In this document: one piece after another, positions 53,120 through 64,000 of the stretch
Layout: every line of letters begins with the position of its first letter
Numbering within the stretch: the stretch's first letter is position 1
Position numbers and translations under genes: made by a program
Assembly (NCBI GenBank): GCA_964036045.1
Contig: OZ038379.1
Coordinates: 118,247,104 to 118,311,103, forward strand
Direction: 5' to 3'
Length of the DNA: 64,000 nucleotides
Source: Eutreptiella sp. 'Long Island Sound 2002'
Lineage: Eukaryota; Euglenozoa; Euglenophyceae; Eutreptiales; Eutreptiaceae
The notes under the pieces: generated by a model
What the model was told of the DNA's origin: nothing
Seen by the model: only the letters and a program-made list of their open reading frames with translations
Database searches by the model: none

Positions 53120-56060
53120 ATGAGTGAACCAGGGTCGCCAGAACGTCCAGCACCAGACGCAGAGGCCATGGAGTCGTCACCAAGGACCGACCAAGGGGAC
53201 ACGCCGAAGAAAGGACGCAAAAAGAAGGGTGAGAAGAAGCCAATACCGGAGATGAAGCTCACAGTCGACGTGCGTCAGTGGCTGCGGCAGGAGAATGGTA
53301 AAGCCGTGAAGGTAAAGATTGCTGATTTGAGAATTGACGAGACCAAGGAGCGCAGACAGATCCGATCCATCAACTATGACCACGTTGCCAGGAAAGTGAC
53401 GAGATACCACGCACTGCCACCAGCTGGACCGTTGCGCGTAACGGAGTGGGAGGATAGTGGTATGACTCGCTTCGCATTCGATCGACGACGTTTCTTCTCT
53501 TTGCTTCCGTACGTGATTTGCTTTGCAAATGGCTCACTTTACGTTCTGAATGGTCAACATGGCACAGAAACATGCGGGAACATTCAGGAACTGCGTCCCG
53601 CAGAAAGCAAAGAATTGGAGGATTGGCAGGACTTTTGCTACGTTGACATTCTGAAGTACGAAACGCCTTGGAGTATCCGGGCCAAGGTTGCAGGATTGCA
53701 ACGAGCTGGCAGCCGGTCTGTGACGTGGATTCCCCTGTCCGAGGCGCTGGACAACATGTTGTTGTACATTGAGGACCGGAAGCGGGAAAAAGAGCCACAA
53801 GATTTCGAGCGGTTCAAGATTGCTGTTGTCCAGGCTGCTGTCAACTCTGCGTTTCTTGCACCCAAGGCTTTGGAGGAAGCAGGACACACAGTATGTATTG
53901 TTGTAGCGCACGGTTACAGTGCGCGAGGCCTCGCGCACTCCATGACACTGTTTTCCCCCGCAAGACTCGACATTCAAGAACTAGAGGGACATCTTCAGCC
54001 TGGCGTATTACTGCGGTCGTAAGGCGGTTACTGGCAAGAAGAACCTCGAGACTAAGAGCACGAAAGAGGAATTTAGAAGGAATGCCTTCAAGAAGCTGGA
54101 TGGGTTGCATCTACCGAGCTTATTGCAGAAAGTCTGTGCGCACATGAACCTCAAGGACTCGACCTTACGCACCACCCAGAACTACATTGACGCACAGATT
54201 ACAGATCAATGGATTATTTTCCATCTTGACCATCCGGACAATAAGCAGTATGTCAACCAGACCGCAGGTATGCGTCAGTGTCGCAGCTTCAGTGCGCGAG
54301 GGCTCGCGCACTCAACCACCGTTTTTGCATCCGTACAGCTGCCGATGCGAAGATCCGAGCGAAAGTGGCAGCACTGGGCACGCCGCAACTGAAAATTGGG
54401 CTGGGAAATTGGGGTTACTGGCCGGACGCAACAAGTACGAAGTATCGGTCGCCGTGGCCAAAATGGAAGACGTTGACCAATGCACCTCTGTGGCGGACTG
54501 GGGACAAGGGCGCACCTCCATTACCACAGACGTTGGCCGTGCGGAAACAACTGCAAAGGAACACTGAGGCACCATCATCGGCACCGTCACAGACACAGCT
54601 GAGTACTGGCGACGTGATCAATGTCTCCAAGCAGGACGAGCAAGGGAGCAAATTCTCTTTGACGGCGTGCCGTATTGAGGATATTGAAGAGACACCGCCA
54701 GCCCGTTTCCGGGATCTGCAGTACCCGTTGTGGGTCATCAACGCTGACCTTTTCGTTGAATATGACACTGCAGGATTTGTTCCGAAGTGGCTGTTCGATG
54801 TGATGATGCTGGGGAAAGACGTCATTTTCTATGGCGAGGCTGATGTTGTGCACCGTATTGGCCGCGACATACAGAGGCTCTGGCGTATGGAGAAGGACAA
54901 GGATCCAGCCACAGTGCCATTCTACCATGTTCGGTTGCCGGTATACTCTTGGTTATCGGGTCCCGTGACCAGCAGTACATATCAGTTCGACGAGCACTGT
55001 ATGTGGATCGGAACAACGAGTCGCTGAGATGAGCAGGTATATGTGCTTCTTTCGCGTGTTACGATGCCGTTGTGTGCGCGAGGCCTCGCGCACTGCTGCC
55101 TCCGTTATTCGTCTTTATACATCACATTTACAGTTGCTGAACTATGTGTCGTATTCCGCTGGACATTTCCAAGAGATGCAGAACAAGAACCTTGGTGGTT
55201 TCATGCCTCCGATTCACGTGCTGTGGTACCTGGACAAATATCTTTTGGGCAGTGGGTATTCTGATGCAGTGGTTGTTGTGGACGACACGCCTGCCGTGGC
55301 CGCAAAGATTGCGATGTCCGACCTCTGTACTAAAGTGGCGTTTCTGGCTGTGTCAACGATCAAGCAAAAGGACCTTGGGAATGCCGTTGGAGGTGCTCTA
55401 CAGCATGCAATCATCATGCGTACATGTTGGAGGCTGATCGGACAGAGCAGGGAGCAACAGCTGCAACTTGGGACACTCAAGAAGGGTCGCATTCCACTGT
55501 GGGTTTTGGACAGCAACCGAGGGCATGAAGGGCACCAGCAGGTGCATGCTGCAGAGGCCGTCCAGGAAGATGTCCCGACTGAGGCCCCCGCTGACGACAC
55601 TGAGCCTGTTGCGCCTGCACCTACCTTGCCAATGCAAGCCAAGGTGAAAAAGGCTACCAAAGTTATACCAACTCAGGGTACTGCAGCCGGAAAGGGAACC
55701 CCCTCGAGTAGCAAGAAGCAGGCAAAAGGAAAAGAGAAGGAATCGGACAAGCCCGCGGAATCAGACGACGACGATACCGACGAGGAGGAGGAAGAAGAGG
55801 ATACGGAGCAAGTACTGGAGACCCAGCAGAAGCGCAAGCGGGCACCCGCCGCTCTCTTCGATGCAAGCCCCGAATCTGGTAAGGAACAGCCGAAGAAGAA
55901 AGCGAAGACTGCCGCCACCGCTAGTGCGGAGTTCAAGCCGCCTTCGCATTCTGGTGCCCAGCCGTCTCGTGGTTCCGTTGCCTCTCCAAGTGGGACAAGT
56001 GCATTGGCAAGAAGCCTGGGTTCCAGGTTGGCTAAGGTTGCTGGACCGAAGAAGAAATAA
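53120..56060 (+). CDS. Transposon gene 2, four exons, NGQH motif and acidic/basic tail
   Basis: Exons 53120-53890, 53985-54267, 54339-55036 and 55134-56060; the open frame carries across all three introns in phase. The N-terminus is Lys-rich. Around residue 145 FANGSLYVLNGQHGTET resembles the G-Q-H site of ParB/DGQHR-type domains, a weak likeness. Exon 4 has hydrophobic strands (DAVVVVDDTPAVAAK) and then a tail with an Asp/Glu run followed by KKRKR-like nuclear signals and Ser/Lys text. A TGA at 55025-55027, four codons before the third donor, interrupts the frame: a lesion, or the real end of a shorter protein. A DNA-binding partner of gene 1 is inference. Confidence 0.65.
53891..53984 (+). 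other. Intron 1 of gene 2, with palindrome
   Basis: GTATGTATTG donor, AAGAACTAG acceptor, 94 bp, phase 0. The palindrome begins 27 bases after the donor. Confidence 0.75.
54268..54338 (+). other. Intron 2 of gene 2, with palindrome
   Basis: GTATGCGTCA donor, CATCCGTACAG acceptor, 71 bp, phase 1. The palindrome (one arm base changed at the centre) begins 23 bases after the donor. Confidence 0.8.
55037..55133 (+). other. Intron 3 of gene 2, with palindrome
   Basis: GTATATGTGC donor, CACATTTACAG acceptor, 97 bp, phase 0. The palindrome begins 36 bases after the donor. Confidence 0.8.
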
Positions 56061-56285
56061 GTCACCATTAACCCAAGTGATTCACCTCTTTTTGCAGTCA
56101 TGTGTGCGCGAGGCCTCTCGCCTTCGACGCGAATGCAATTATATGCCCTTAAGGGCTTGTACATTTTTGCCGAGCTTTTATTTCAGTGTTTGTATGTTGT
56201 GCACTTCCCGTCCTGTTTTTGTTGCCATCTGTACACAATTGTTTCCATGACCTTGAGTGCGCGAGGCCTCGCGCACTCAGGGACA

Positions 56286-56622
56286 TAAAAAAGCAATTTA
56301 TTTCGAAGGACAAACATAGGTGCAACTGGAGACCCGCAGAATGTCATTTTTGAAAATGAGCTCCCGAACAGGCACGCACCAGTTGGGTTTTGAAATACAA
56401 AAACGACAAGATTGGTAAAACACACCCTTCAAATCAGACAAAATAATAGTTTATTTTAATAAACAAAAAGTGGAAAAAAGCAGCAAATTGGGTAAAATTG
56501 TATTTTTTCGGTGGTATCTGGGTCATGTGTGCTGCAAATGTCCAAAAAAAAAATAGTTTTTCGGGCGGTCATTTTTTAGGTCCTTCTCTTCCAAAAGGGG
56601 GGTGCAGTTTGCGTGGGCTAAA
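56286..56622 (-). repeat. Right terminal inverted repeat region
   Basis: Starts with the inner 19-mer (56286-56304) and ends with AGTTTGCGTGGGCTAA plus A. It is about 200 bp longer than the left end because of an AT-rich stretch at 56320-56510. Confidence 0.7.
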
Positions 56623-56754
56623 ACACTGGCGCAAACTGGCTCCTTGCTATATTGGACCTTTGGGGGAGAATTATGCTGCACAACTGCCAAAAGGCCATGC
56701 GATGCAAACCACGGACTAGCGGTTGCTCCCAGAACGCAATCACCGACTGTACTA

Positions 56755-57440
56755 CGACAAGAAGATACGACTTGACCAACTCAAATTGCATGGTATTGAC
56801 CCGTCCTGTGGCTCTTCACAACCTTCCTTTCATGAAAGGGACACACGGGCCACAAGATGTGAGCTCTCAAACTGAGGTCGAGTATGGACCCTTTTTCTCC
56901 TTGCCATGATTTCCGAATTCACCAACTTGAGCTACATCATTTTGCCCCGATCTTTGGCTCTTCACAAAACCCTTTCTTTTATGAAATGGACACACATGCA
57001 GAGGATCTAAGCCCTCAAAGTCAAGTCTACTATCCGCCCTTTTTTGTACTTGCCCCTGATTCAAAATTGACCAACTCAAATTGCTAATATTGCCCCAGAC
57101 TCTGGCTCTTCACAGCACCCTTTCTTTCATGAAATGGACACACAGTCCACAAGATTTGAGCCCTCAAAGTCACGTCGACTATCCGCCCTTTTTCGCCTTG
57201 CCGCTGTTTCCGAATGGACCAACTCAAATTGCTTGATTTTGCCTCGAGCTCTGGCCCTTCACAGCACCCTTTCTTTCATGCAAAGGACACACAGGCGACA
57301 AGATATGAGCCCTCAAACTCAAATCGACTATGCACCCTTTTTCTGCTTTCCACTGTTTTGCAATGCACCCACTGAAATTGCTTGATTTTGCCTGTAGCTG
57401 TGGCTCTTTATAGCACCCTTCCTTGCATTAAAGAGACTCG
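56755..57440. repeat. 148-bp tandem repeat, about 4.5 copies
   Basis: GGCTCTTCACARCACCCTTT occurs near 56811, 56957, 57105, 57255 and 57402, each followed by YTTTCATGAAATGGACACAC and a CTCAAA-GTCGACTAT block. Confidence 0.85.
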
Positions 57441-60400
57441 CACCCGGTTCAACAAACTGCCGTTATCTACCTTACCATCGTGGGTCTGAAAGCGAGTTGG
57501 GTTTCCATCATTTCTAACTTGTCTTGCAACAGCAAACAGTATGCAATACCACTTAAAATATCTGGTTAGTACTGCAAACCACAATTGCCACCTCAGACTG
57601 GAACTCCGGGATGCGAGCTGCAAAGTCAACTTGTGAGAACGGTTGTGTGTGCATCATGCACATCACCTGTTCACTTGTTCTTCTTTGAATCTTCCCCACA
57701 AGCAGGACGTGCACAATTGCAAGTTGCAGAACACAAAGCAATCAAGGAAAATGTTGGTTGCCAGGCAGCCCAATGCAGTTGAATGAGACCGTGCATGTCT
57801 GCGCCTAAGACCACAAAGGACATCGGACAGCCTCACCAATGCCACAAACTTGAAGTGAGAATGGGATGGAGATGGCTCATCAGATTGAGAGCGTTGCATC
57901 TTGTCACCCTCTGATAGACTGTTTTGATGTAGTCTTACGCTGGACATGCGGGGGCGGGGGAGGGGTCCAGCGTTCAGCATGCGAGTTCTGGCAGGTGTCA
58001 ATGGTCTCTCAGGACAGGCCACATCCATTTTGCTGAGAATATCACAAACTCAGGCCAGGCACCGACCCTTTTGCACGGAGGAAAGACATTTGGCCCAACT
58101 TGACGTGCCAGATCGTGTCTGTCAAGCTGTCGATGCAACAGCAGCCTGACAGGCCATGCCTTACTGCGACAGTGGGGCTGGAGTACCAGAACGGCTGCAT
58201 TACACAAATGATGCTGTGGGCACGGGCTCCTGACTGTCCCTGACTGTTGGTCTCTGCCGCTTTGCACTGAGGACTGGGTCGTAGCCGCAATGGTCGCACT
58301 TCAAAAGGCCTGTCAGAGTCACTATTCAGCACTTCGTTGTAGAAAGAGGAAAGAGGTAGGGGGGGGGGGGGGGTTGCTGTTGCACTCTTGGCATCTTGAC
58401 CCGTGGCAGCAGTAGTCGGACTGCGGGCATATCCTGTGTCACTGGACACCAGGATGACGATGTAGGCATGGGCAACTGGAAGTGGGGAAATGACGATATA
58501 GCATTCAGATGGGACCAGCTGTCCCAGAGACACTTGGGTGGGAGTCCCTCAGCATCCTCTACACCAAATCTATACAAGGGAGTGGGGGGCACAGGTGGCC
58601 CCAGTTCCTCAGCCCTGGGCCTCTAAGAGCCAGGGCTAAAATGCAGGAATCCCAAAATTTGTGTCTATTCAGGTTTTGCTAAACAACAAGAGTGCTGTGT
58701 CTCCCCCACAGTCCCCGACTTCTTCGGCTGTGCCTCTGGGGCCTGTGGCCACCGATGTTCCGCACCGAGGGGATGGTAACCCAACCCCAGTGGATGGAAA
58801 CCCCTCTTAAAGGGCTCCCCTGCTCTGAGTTTGGGCGTACCCCTGCTCTCAGTGACCGAACATGGCAGCAGCACCAGCAATTTACAGAATGATCAGCAGG
58901 TGCCATGCTTCGCGCAACGGGTCCCGATTCTTGGCCAGCCTGTGGATCAGTCACTGAGCACCAGAACTGTCTGAACTGGCGCACGGGCCCAGGCGCCGAA
59001 AAGCTTCACTGTTAATGCTGTTCTCACCCTCATTGAGACATGGTTCCTCTCTCTGTCTCTTGAACTGCTTGAACTTGATTTGTCTTCTTGGGTGTCCTTT
59101 GCTCGAAGCACCTCTAAACAAAAGGCCTTGCGGCCGCAGCTGTACACTTACGAAAGGACATGCAAACGTCATGTGTTGCATGTGCCACCAATGACCACTG
59201 CATCACCCCCTCGGACAAGCAGACCATTCCCTCCATATTCCACTGGACCACTTCTACCCGTATTGGCAAAGCCCCTCCACCGGCTTTGGGCATATCTCTA
59301 AACTGCTGCGTGTCGGCACTTTCGCGCTACTGTCTGAACAACAGCAGCGCCCCAAATGGCATCCACTGCGGGGGGTAAAAAGCCGCTCCATGCCATGCAC
59401 CCTCGATCAACTGTCACCTCCTCAACACTGAATGCCCGGCAGATTAAGGCAAGAGAGGATTGGGGAAGACGAAGGAGGTGATAAGAAACAAAGCACAATC
59501 GAAAGGGAACAATTTGCCAAGGGGACTCAGCGCTTGCGTTCTGGTGTGGTGCCAGGACGGTCTCCACTTTGTTGTGTAGAGAGCAGGTGCCCTCTCAACT
59601 CGAGCACAACGTCATACCTGACGCCCTCATGCGGAACGAACAAACGGGTTGTCATAATGCCGTCCCCGCACCTCGACCTCTGACGCGCGCACCACACCCG
59701 CTGCGTGTGTCAGTGGTACAGGCCAAGAACGCAAGTGCCCGCAGCAAATCCTCCCACACAAGAAATCCCCAAAACGAGACCACAAAATCCTTTTGGTGAG
59801 AAGCACTTCAATGATGGCGGATAAAAATGATTCCTTTGCATTGCTGAGGGGGCTCATGGAGCAATCATTCGGCAGGCACATTGCTCCAGAGTGGGCCATG
59901 ATCAGAAGTGAACTCGTACAGGAGACACCCTTGACAACCCCCTACAACCCTCAACATCATCATAAAGGGACACAGTGGCCTACAACAGCGTGGGGTGATA
60001 GCCTCCTGTCCTTAATGTGCGTACGAATGGACGTGTGTTATTGGGTTGTGACCTAGAATGCAACCTGCGTCGGAAACGACCCCAGATTTTCGCATTTTTG
60101 CGGTCTGTGCTGACCACGCACTGGGCACACAGCACACTGCACAACCTGTACGGTACGCACCCTCAAAGGCGTTCCCTGTGGGCAATCCTTGATTTCACAT
60201 ACTCTTCTCTATGGGGCAGCATAGTTCTCTGTATTCTACAGCGCGTTGTGTGTGCTATGGTTGATAATGCACACCCATGGTGCATGTGGAAAATGCATTA
60301 CATGACATGACAGGCGAGCGGACTGCAGGGACACGGGCGCGCATGGGGTGGGGCACAGACACGCATGGATGACCCAGATACAGCCGTCACACAGTGGTCC

Positions 60401-61746
60401 GCACTGGCACTGGCAGGAGTGCCAATTGCGTGAGGACCGTCACAGGCATCAGCACACAAAAGCGCATTCACCTACACACACACACAAGCACACACAGTGG
60501 GCGGGGCACAGGCACATTGATGGTGTTGCTGTGGAATATCCGGATGGTGTACTCTTTGGAACAAGATCCGCCGTTTGTGAGGACCAGTTTGCAGCCAGAT
60601 TCGGGGTAACACAGGGGTCATTTGGAGGGCCTGGGGTAGGGTTGTGGTAGGGAACGAGGGCTAAGCGGCTTGACACTGGAACTTAGGCTTGCCTGTCTGG
60701 TGCTGCGGCATGTATCCACCACGTCCATATCCATCAATCTACAAATCAGCAGCGAGACCTGCAGAAAACCAGCAGGCAATGATTGTCAAGCCACTAGAGC
60801 ATCCGCCATGCAGCTGTGGGCTTCACAGACCCAACCCATCCTCTCATCCCACCGCTATTCTTTGCAGTTCTTATGGAAGGCAAGGGGGAATCTTATGGCG
60901 CTAATGCACCATGCCTGTGTGGTAAACCTGTAAACCTGTGTGGTCTCTGCCCACTTGCAGCTGAGGAGCAATTTCATATTGTTGAATTGTTCGAAGCTTT
61001 GGGACTGATGTGAAACTTGTTTCTGTTTCAATGTGTGGCACCCGCAACTCCTGCACCTGCAGTGGCACCTGGACCTGAACCCAATGCAGCACCAAAGCCT
61101 AAACCAAAGTCCATCACTGCGTTTTGCAAATGAGGGAAATTGCTGTTTGGAAGACATCTGAGGACGGCCGCGAATCATTGACGATGTTGTGTTGCGTGTC
61201 GTTGCTCCATTGCATTGGGCTTTTGGAGGGTGCATCATTTTCGTTTCAAAAAAACAATACAATGCATGCATCATTTGGGCACATCGTATTTAATGAGTGG
61301 GTGAAGGGTTGTAGTGGACGAGGGTCGTTTGTACTCGGGGTCTTTGTTTGGATGCATGAGGGGTGTACACTCATTACCTCTACATTTTGAGCTGGGGCTG
61401 TGATTGTGCCTGTGTAGACAGCAATAGTGCAGTGTGTCTCTGCTGGTCTTTTGGGAAACTGGTCAGCACTGCTTTGATTTGCTTTTCTTGTTGTAAGGTC
61501 CCGATTTTTTTTATGCGGATCTTCTGCCAGCATTCAGCATGACACCCGGGCCCTCAATTGGGCACCCCATGTCCCGTGTGGTTCCCACATCAGGCAATGG
61601 ATGGTTTGCACTCAAGGCTGCATCTCCGCGAAATACACCATGTGCTCTGTGTTGCAGCTTCAGATTACCGTGACGAGGAGGGCGATCGGCCTGTGTCACC
61701 TAAAGTAAGCTAGAACCTCTAAGTGCAAGGTTTGGGGTGAAAGTAC
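57441..61746. other. Unresolved region with scattered exon-like segments
   Basis: Base composition is near even and no long frame exists. Protein-like short stretches occur on the minus strand at about 57560-57690 (QPFSQVDFAARIPEFQSEVA) and 57800-57960, and on the + strand at 61036-61134 (Pro/Ala/Lys run ending TAFCK and stop). These could be small exons of intron-rich host genes. I could not chain them with confident splice sites. Confidence 0.25.
60470..60510. repeat. (CA)n microsatellite
   Basis: A CACA run with two single-base interruptions. Confidence 0.8.
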
Positions 61747-62764
61747 TCAGTAGGGGGCGCACCAGAAGTGATATTTCATTTGGTACACGGCGCCATCTTG
61801 GAACATTTGGGCTGATTTGCGAAGAATCTTTTCGAAGGTCGGGGTGACGGGAGCATCGTGATCCAGGAACAAGGCAATACCTTCATCCAGAAGCAGCAGC
61901 AAGTAGACGAAGTAAGAACAACACAGCAAATCTGTGATGTGTTTTGTGGTGTGGTTAACATATTGAACTGGGATCCTTTGGATGTTCATCAATCAACCAA
62001 TCAATCAATCGGCTTCATTGTGTGCTCCTGCCTTCCTCTCTGCACACTTTTCCCATGGGGGTTGACTCTGTTGTCTCTGGTTGTTGATTGCTCAGTGAAG
62101 GTACCGATGACGTGGGCGAATCTAACGATCATGAGGACCACAGTGGGGAGGGAAAAAATGTGGAGGATGATGTTGCACAGCTCCGGCATGCCATCATCCT
62201 TCGTGGTCTGACTTTTGTTCAGGGTGGGCAGATTGCACTGCTACTGACTCCTTGAAGTACACGGACAACCTTTTCCAAGAAATCAATTTGATGCAACACA
62301 ACAAAATTCGTTGTCTCAAACGACCCATTCCCTATGAAGCCAAGAACCCAGTGCTCGTTGTTGCAGCATAGTGCCTCTGTGGCGTCGATTCCCCTGAGGG
62401 CACAGGGAGGCTTCAAAGGCTTTGCTGGTGCGGGAGGGAGCATCAATTCCTGAATCCCCATCCCTGTCTGGAACCCCCGCAAATCCCCTTGCATTGCCCT
62501 TGGTCCCAGAGAGTACCTGTGGACATGACCTCACAGATCATACACTCCCTTCAAAGGTGGTGCCATGATGATTCGAGGGACGTAGGAGCTGGAGTCGGGA
62601 TGACACCGAGCTCCAAGACCAGGCATGGGGCTGGTGGGGGATCGTGATGGAGACATGGCGTCTGAGGACTTCAGCTCAGGTCCAGAGTTTGCGGGGGGCT
62701 TCGTCCCGCTGACACCTTCATTGGCAGCAAACGTGGCCTGCCCTTTTGAAGGAGCATCAGTCCT
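61747..62764 (-). CDS. 3' exons of a probable host membrane-protein gene
   Basis: Read right to left: exon-like 62764-about 62540 (Ser/Pro-rich, RTDAPSKGQATFAANEG), 62516-62261 (LGFIGNGSFETTNFVVLHQI), 62207-62105 (PELCNIILHIFSLPTVVLMI) and 61931-61747 (YFVYLLLLLDEGIALFLDHD to the stop at 61749-61747). The last two join in phase through GTACCT...CACAG, and the previous pair through GTACTT...GTCAG. Two hydrophobic segments suggest membrane helices. The join between the first two exons does not keep phase with the sites I can see. No family recognised. Confidence 0.45.
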
Positions 62765-62917
62765 CTGCAGTGCGAGGATGGGTGGTGCGCTGGGTGTGTG
62801 GGGGTGTGGGGAGCATAAAACTGCCACCCTAGCACTGTTGAAAGGTGTCCTTCATTGAGTTCAACATAGGAGGGGGGGGCGGGGTCCTTACTTGCTGCCC
62901 CAAGCCCACCTGGTGGG

Positions 62918-62942
62918 GTGGTGGTGGTGGTGGTGGTGGTGG
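62918..62942. repeat. (GTG)n microsatellite
   Basis: About eight GTG units. A 19-base G run follows at 63025-63043. Confidence 0.85.
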
Positions 62943-63043
62943 GTCTGCAGGACTCACACCTGCACTGGTATGGGCTGGAGCATGGCTCAGGCCCACCCAA
63001 CCTACTGTGGACCATCGTGCCTTGGGGGGGGGGGGGGGGGGGG

Positions 63044-64000
63044 ACGGGGATGGGTGCCCCAGCTAGGCGCACCCATGTTTTTCGGTGACCAGGCGGTCGG
63101 GGAGGGAGGGCGTCGTTCCGCTTAATGTACGTGCTCTGGAGGTCTTAGATCTGTCTACGGTTGCATTCTCACGGAGTGCCCTTCCCCCGTCGACTGGTGC
63201 CTGTTGCCCTTTGTGTGTCGCGTGCGGGGTCCATTCCATGGGGGGTCATGTACTTTCACTTGCGCTTTGTCTGCACCTCTCTCGTGGTCTACGTCGACCG
63301 CGGTCCCTCGGCGGAGGCGGCGAGAACTCGCAAGTGAACCAGCTAGCACCCTAAGCAATTAGGCAATGCAAGCGCAAAGGTACAACACGTCCTCCTCAGT
63401 CGCTTGGCAGTCCCGCCGACGGGCCCCGGCCTTCTGGGAACTGGTGGGTCTCACCTTAGACAGTCAACGCGCGCACTCGAGGCACACTTGGTGAGGCAGT
63501 GGTGCGTCTGCCCCTCACAGGCTGCACCGCTGACCCCGGGGGGCGTCCAGGGTGGGTGGCGGCGTCGTCGGCCGGCCTGACTTGCAAGGAGGGGCGATGG
63601 GGGGGGGGGTCTAGGAGGGGCTGTCGCTGCCCATCAGACGCCAGTTGCGGCCTGGCCTAGGACGGTGAAGCGATCAGTCATGGGCCCTCAGTTTGGGCTT
63701 CATGGCCTGTGTCCTCGGGATGCGGCCCCCGGAATGCTTCCTCTCCATCCATCCATCCATCCTCCCGGAGCGCCCCCCCCTCCTTGGAGGGGGGGTTCAA
63801 GGAGGGGCGATGGTCATGTCATGTCATGGAGCGCTAGAGCCATCGTCCGCTGGTCCGCCCAGTGGGCGTCCATCGGCAGAACGTCTAGCCGTCACACACA
63901 CACACGCACTCCGATGGAATGGGCCACAGGTGAGGGGGGACCGAGAGCCCTTAGCAGCCCCCCCCCCCCCCCCCCCCCCCCCTGGAATGGCAGCAAATAC
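63044..64000. other. GC-rich terminal stretch with homopolymers, no gene seen
   Basis: Holds CCATCCATCCATCC at about 63745, GTCATGTCATGTCATGG at about 63813, a CA run at 63894 and a C run of about 23 at 63959-63981. No open frame is convincing. Confidence 0.4.

Larger units (their letters stand above)
49976..56279. repeat. Family of ten 22-26-bp GC-rich palindromes
   Basis: The half-site AGTGCGCGAGG is followed directly by its reverse complement, with no spacer. Copies: 49976-50001, 50203-50224, 50388-50409, 52882-52903, 52939-52960, 53918-53939, 54291-54312, 55073-55094, about 56103-56124 (one arm broken) and 56254-56279. The two outermost copies are the longest, extended to TGAGTG...CACTCA. 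All lie outside coding sequence; three are inside introns. I noticed none elsewhere in the window. Confidence 0.9.
49782..56622. mobile_element. Candidate new DNA transposon with palindrome-bearing introns
   Basis: The outer ends match as inverted repeats: TTAGCCCACGCAAACT (49783-49798) against its reverse complement (56606-56621), with further imperfect match for about 100 bp (AGAAAAGGACC, then a T-run and GGATGTTT). A second exact 19-bp inverted pair lies further in (49901-49919 and 56286-56304). The 5-mer ACACT flanks both ends (49777-49781 and 56623-56627), a possible target duplication. Inside are two same-strand genes and ten copies of a GC-rich palindrome. I cannot assign a superfamily. 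Confidence 0.65.

Noticed and set aside
53918-56277. The peptide SARGLAH appearing in several unrelated frames
   Set aside because: It is only the translation of the palindrome read through introns, not a conserved protein motif.
49976-56279. The palindromes as a CRISPR array or as transcription terminators
   Set aside because: Spacing is irregular (57 bp to over 2 kb), units have no spacer logic, there is no T tract, and the setting is eukaryotic with introns.

Overview
The window is eukaryotic nuclear DNA, probably from an alga or other protist. The evidence is GT-AG introns, LINE-type and Ty3/gypsy-type retroelements, and no bacterial gene layout. I could not fix the lineage. Base composition changes sharply: the first 22 kb is very GC-rich with long poly-G runs, about 32-37.6 kb is almost free of T on the + strand, and 43-50 kb is AT-richer. 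Nearly everything I can support is mobile or repetitive.
1-41 kb is one nested stack. A + strand Ty3/gypsy chromovirus (gag zinc knuckle, protease, an unusual NPPF-motif domain, reverse transcriptase, RNase H, integrase, chromodomain) is split into three pieces: 1-1699, 26415-27307 and 38073-40983. A 24.7-kb minus-strand insertion (1700-26414) is bracketed by a 17-bp target duplication. It reads as a very large LINE, from right to left: repeat-rich 5' zone, about 18 copies of a 212-bp monomer, a CCCH-finger ORF1, an ORF on the opposite strand, a C2H2 ORF, endonuclease-RT-RNase H-zinc knuckle, two further ORFs, a G-rich 3' region and a short-repeat tail. A 10.8-kb + strand insertion (27308-38072) has a 15-bp target duplication and a (CTAC)n tail. 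Inside it lies a minus-strand LINE fragment (28174-31559) flanked by an 878-bp duplication.
41-44.8 kb is non-coding, with one tRNA-like pol III motif and small repeats. 44799-49757 is an LTR element with 751-bp LTRs (TG...CA, about 96% identical), a polypurine tract and no coding capacity; its interior is a decayed 195-bp tandem repeat.
49782-56622 is the best candidate for an undescribed system. It is a DNA-transposon-like unit with inverted termini, a possible 5-bp target duplication (ACACT) and two genes: one of unknown function and one spliced gene with an acidic/basic tail. It holds ten copies of a perfect GC-rich palindrome. Every copy is in non-coding DNA, with one in the middle of each of the three introns.
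56.7-64 kb holds a 148-bp tandem repeat, unresolved sequence, microsatellites, and the 3' exons of a probable host gene on the minus strand (61747-62764).
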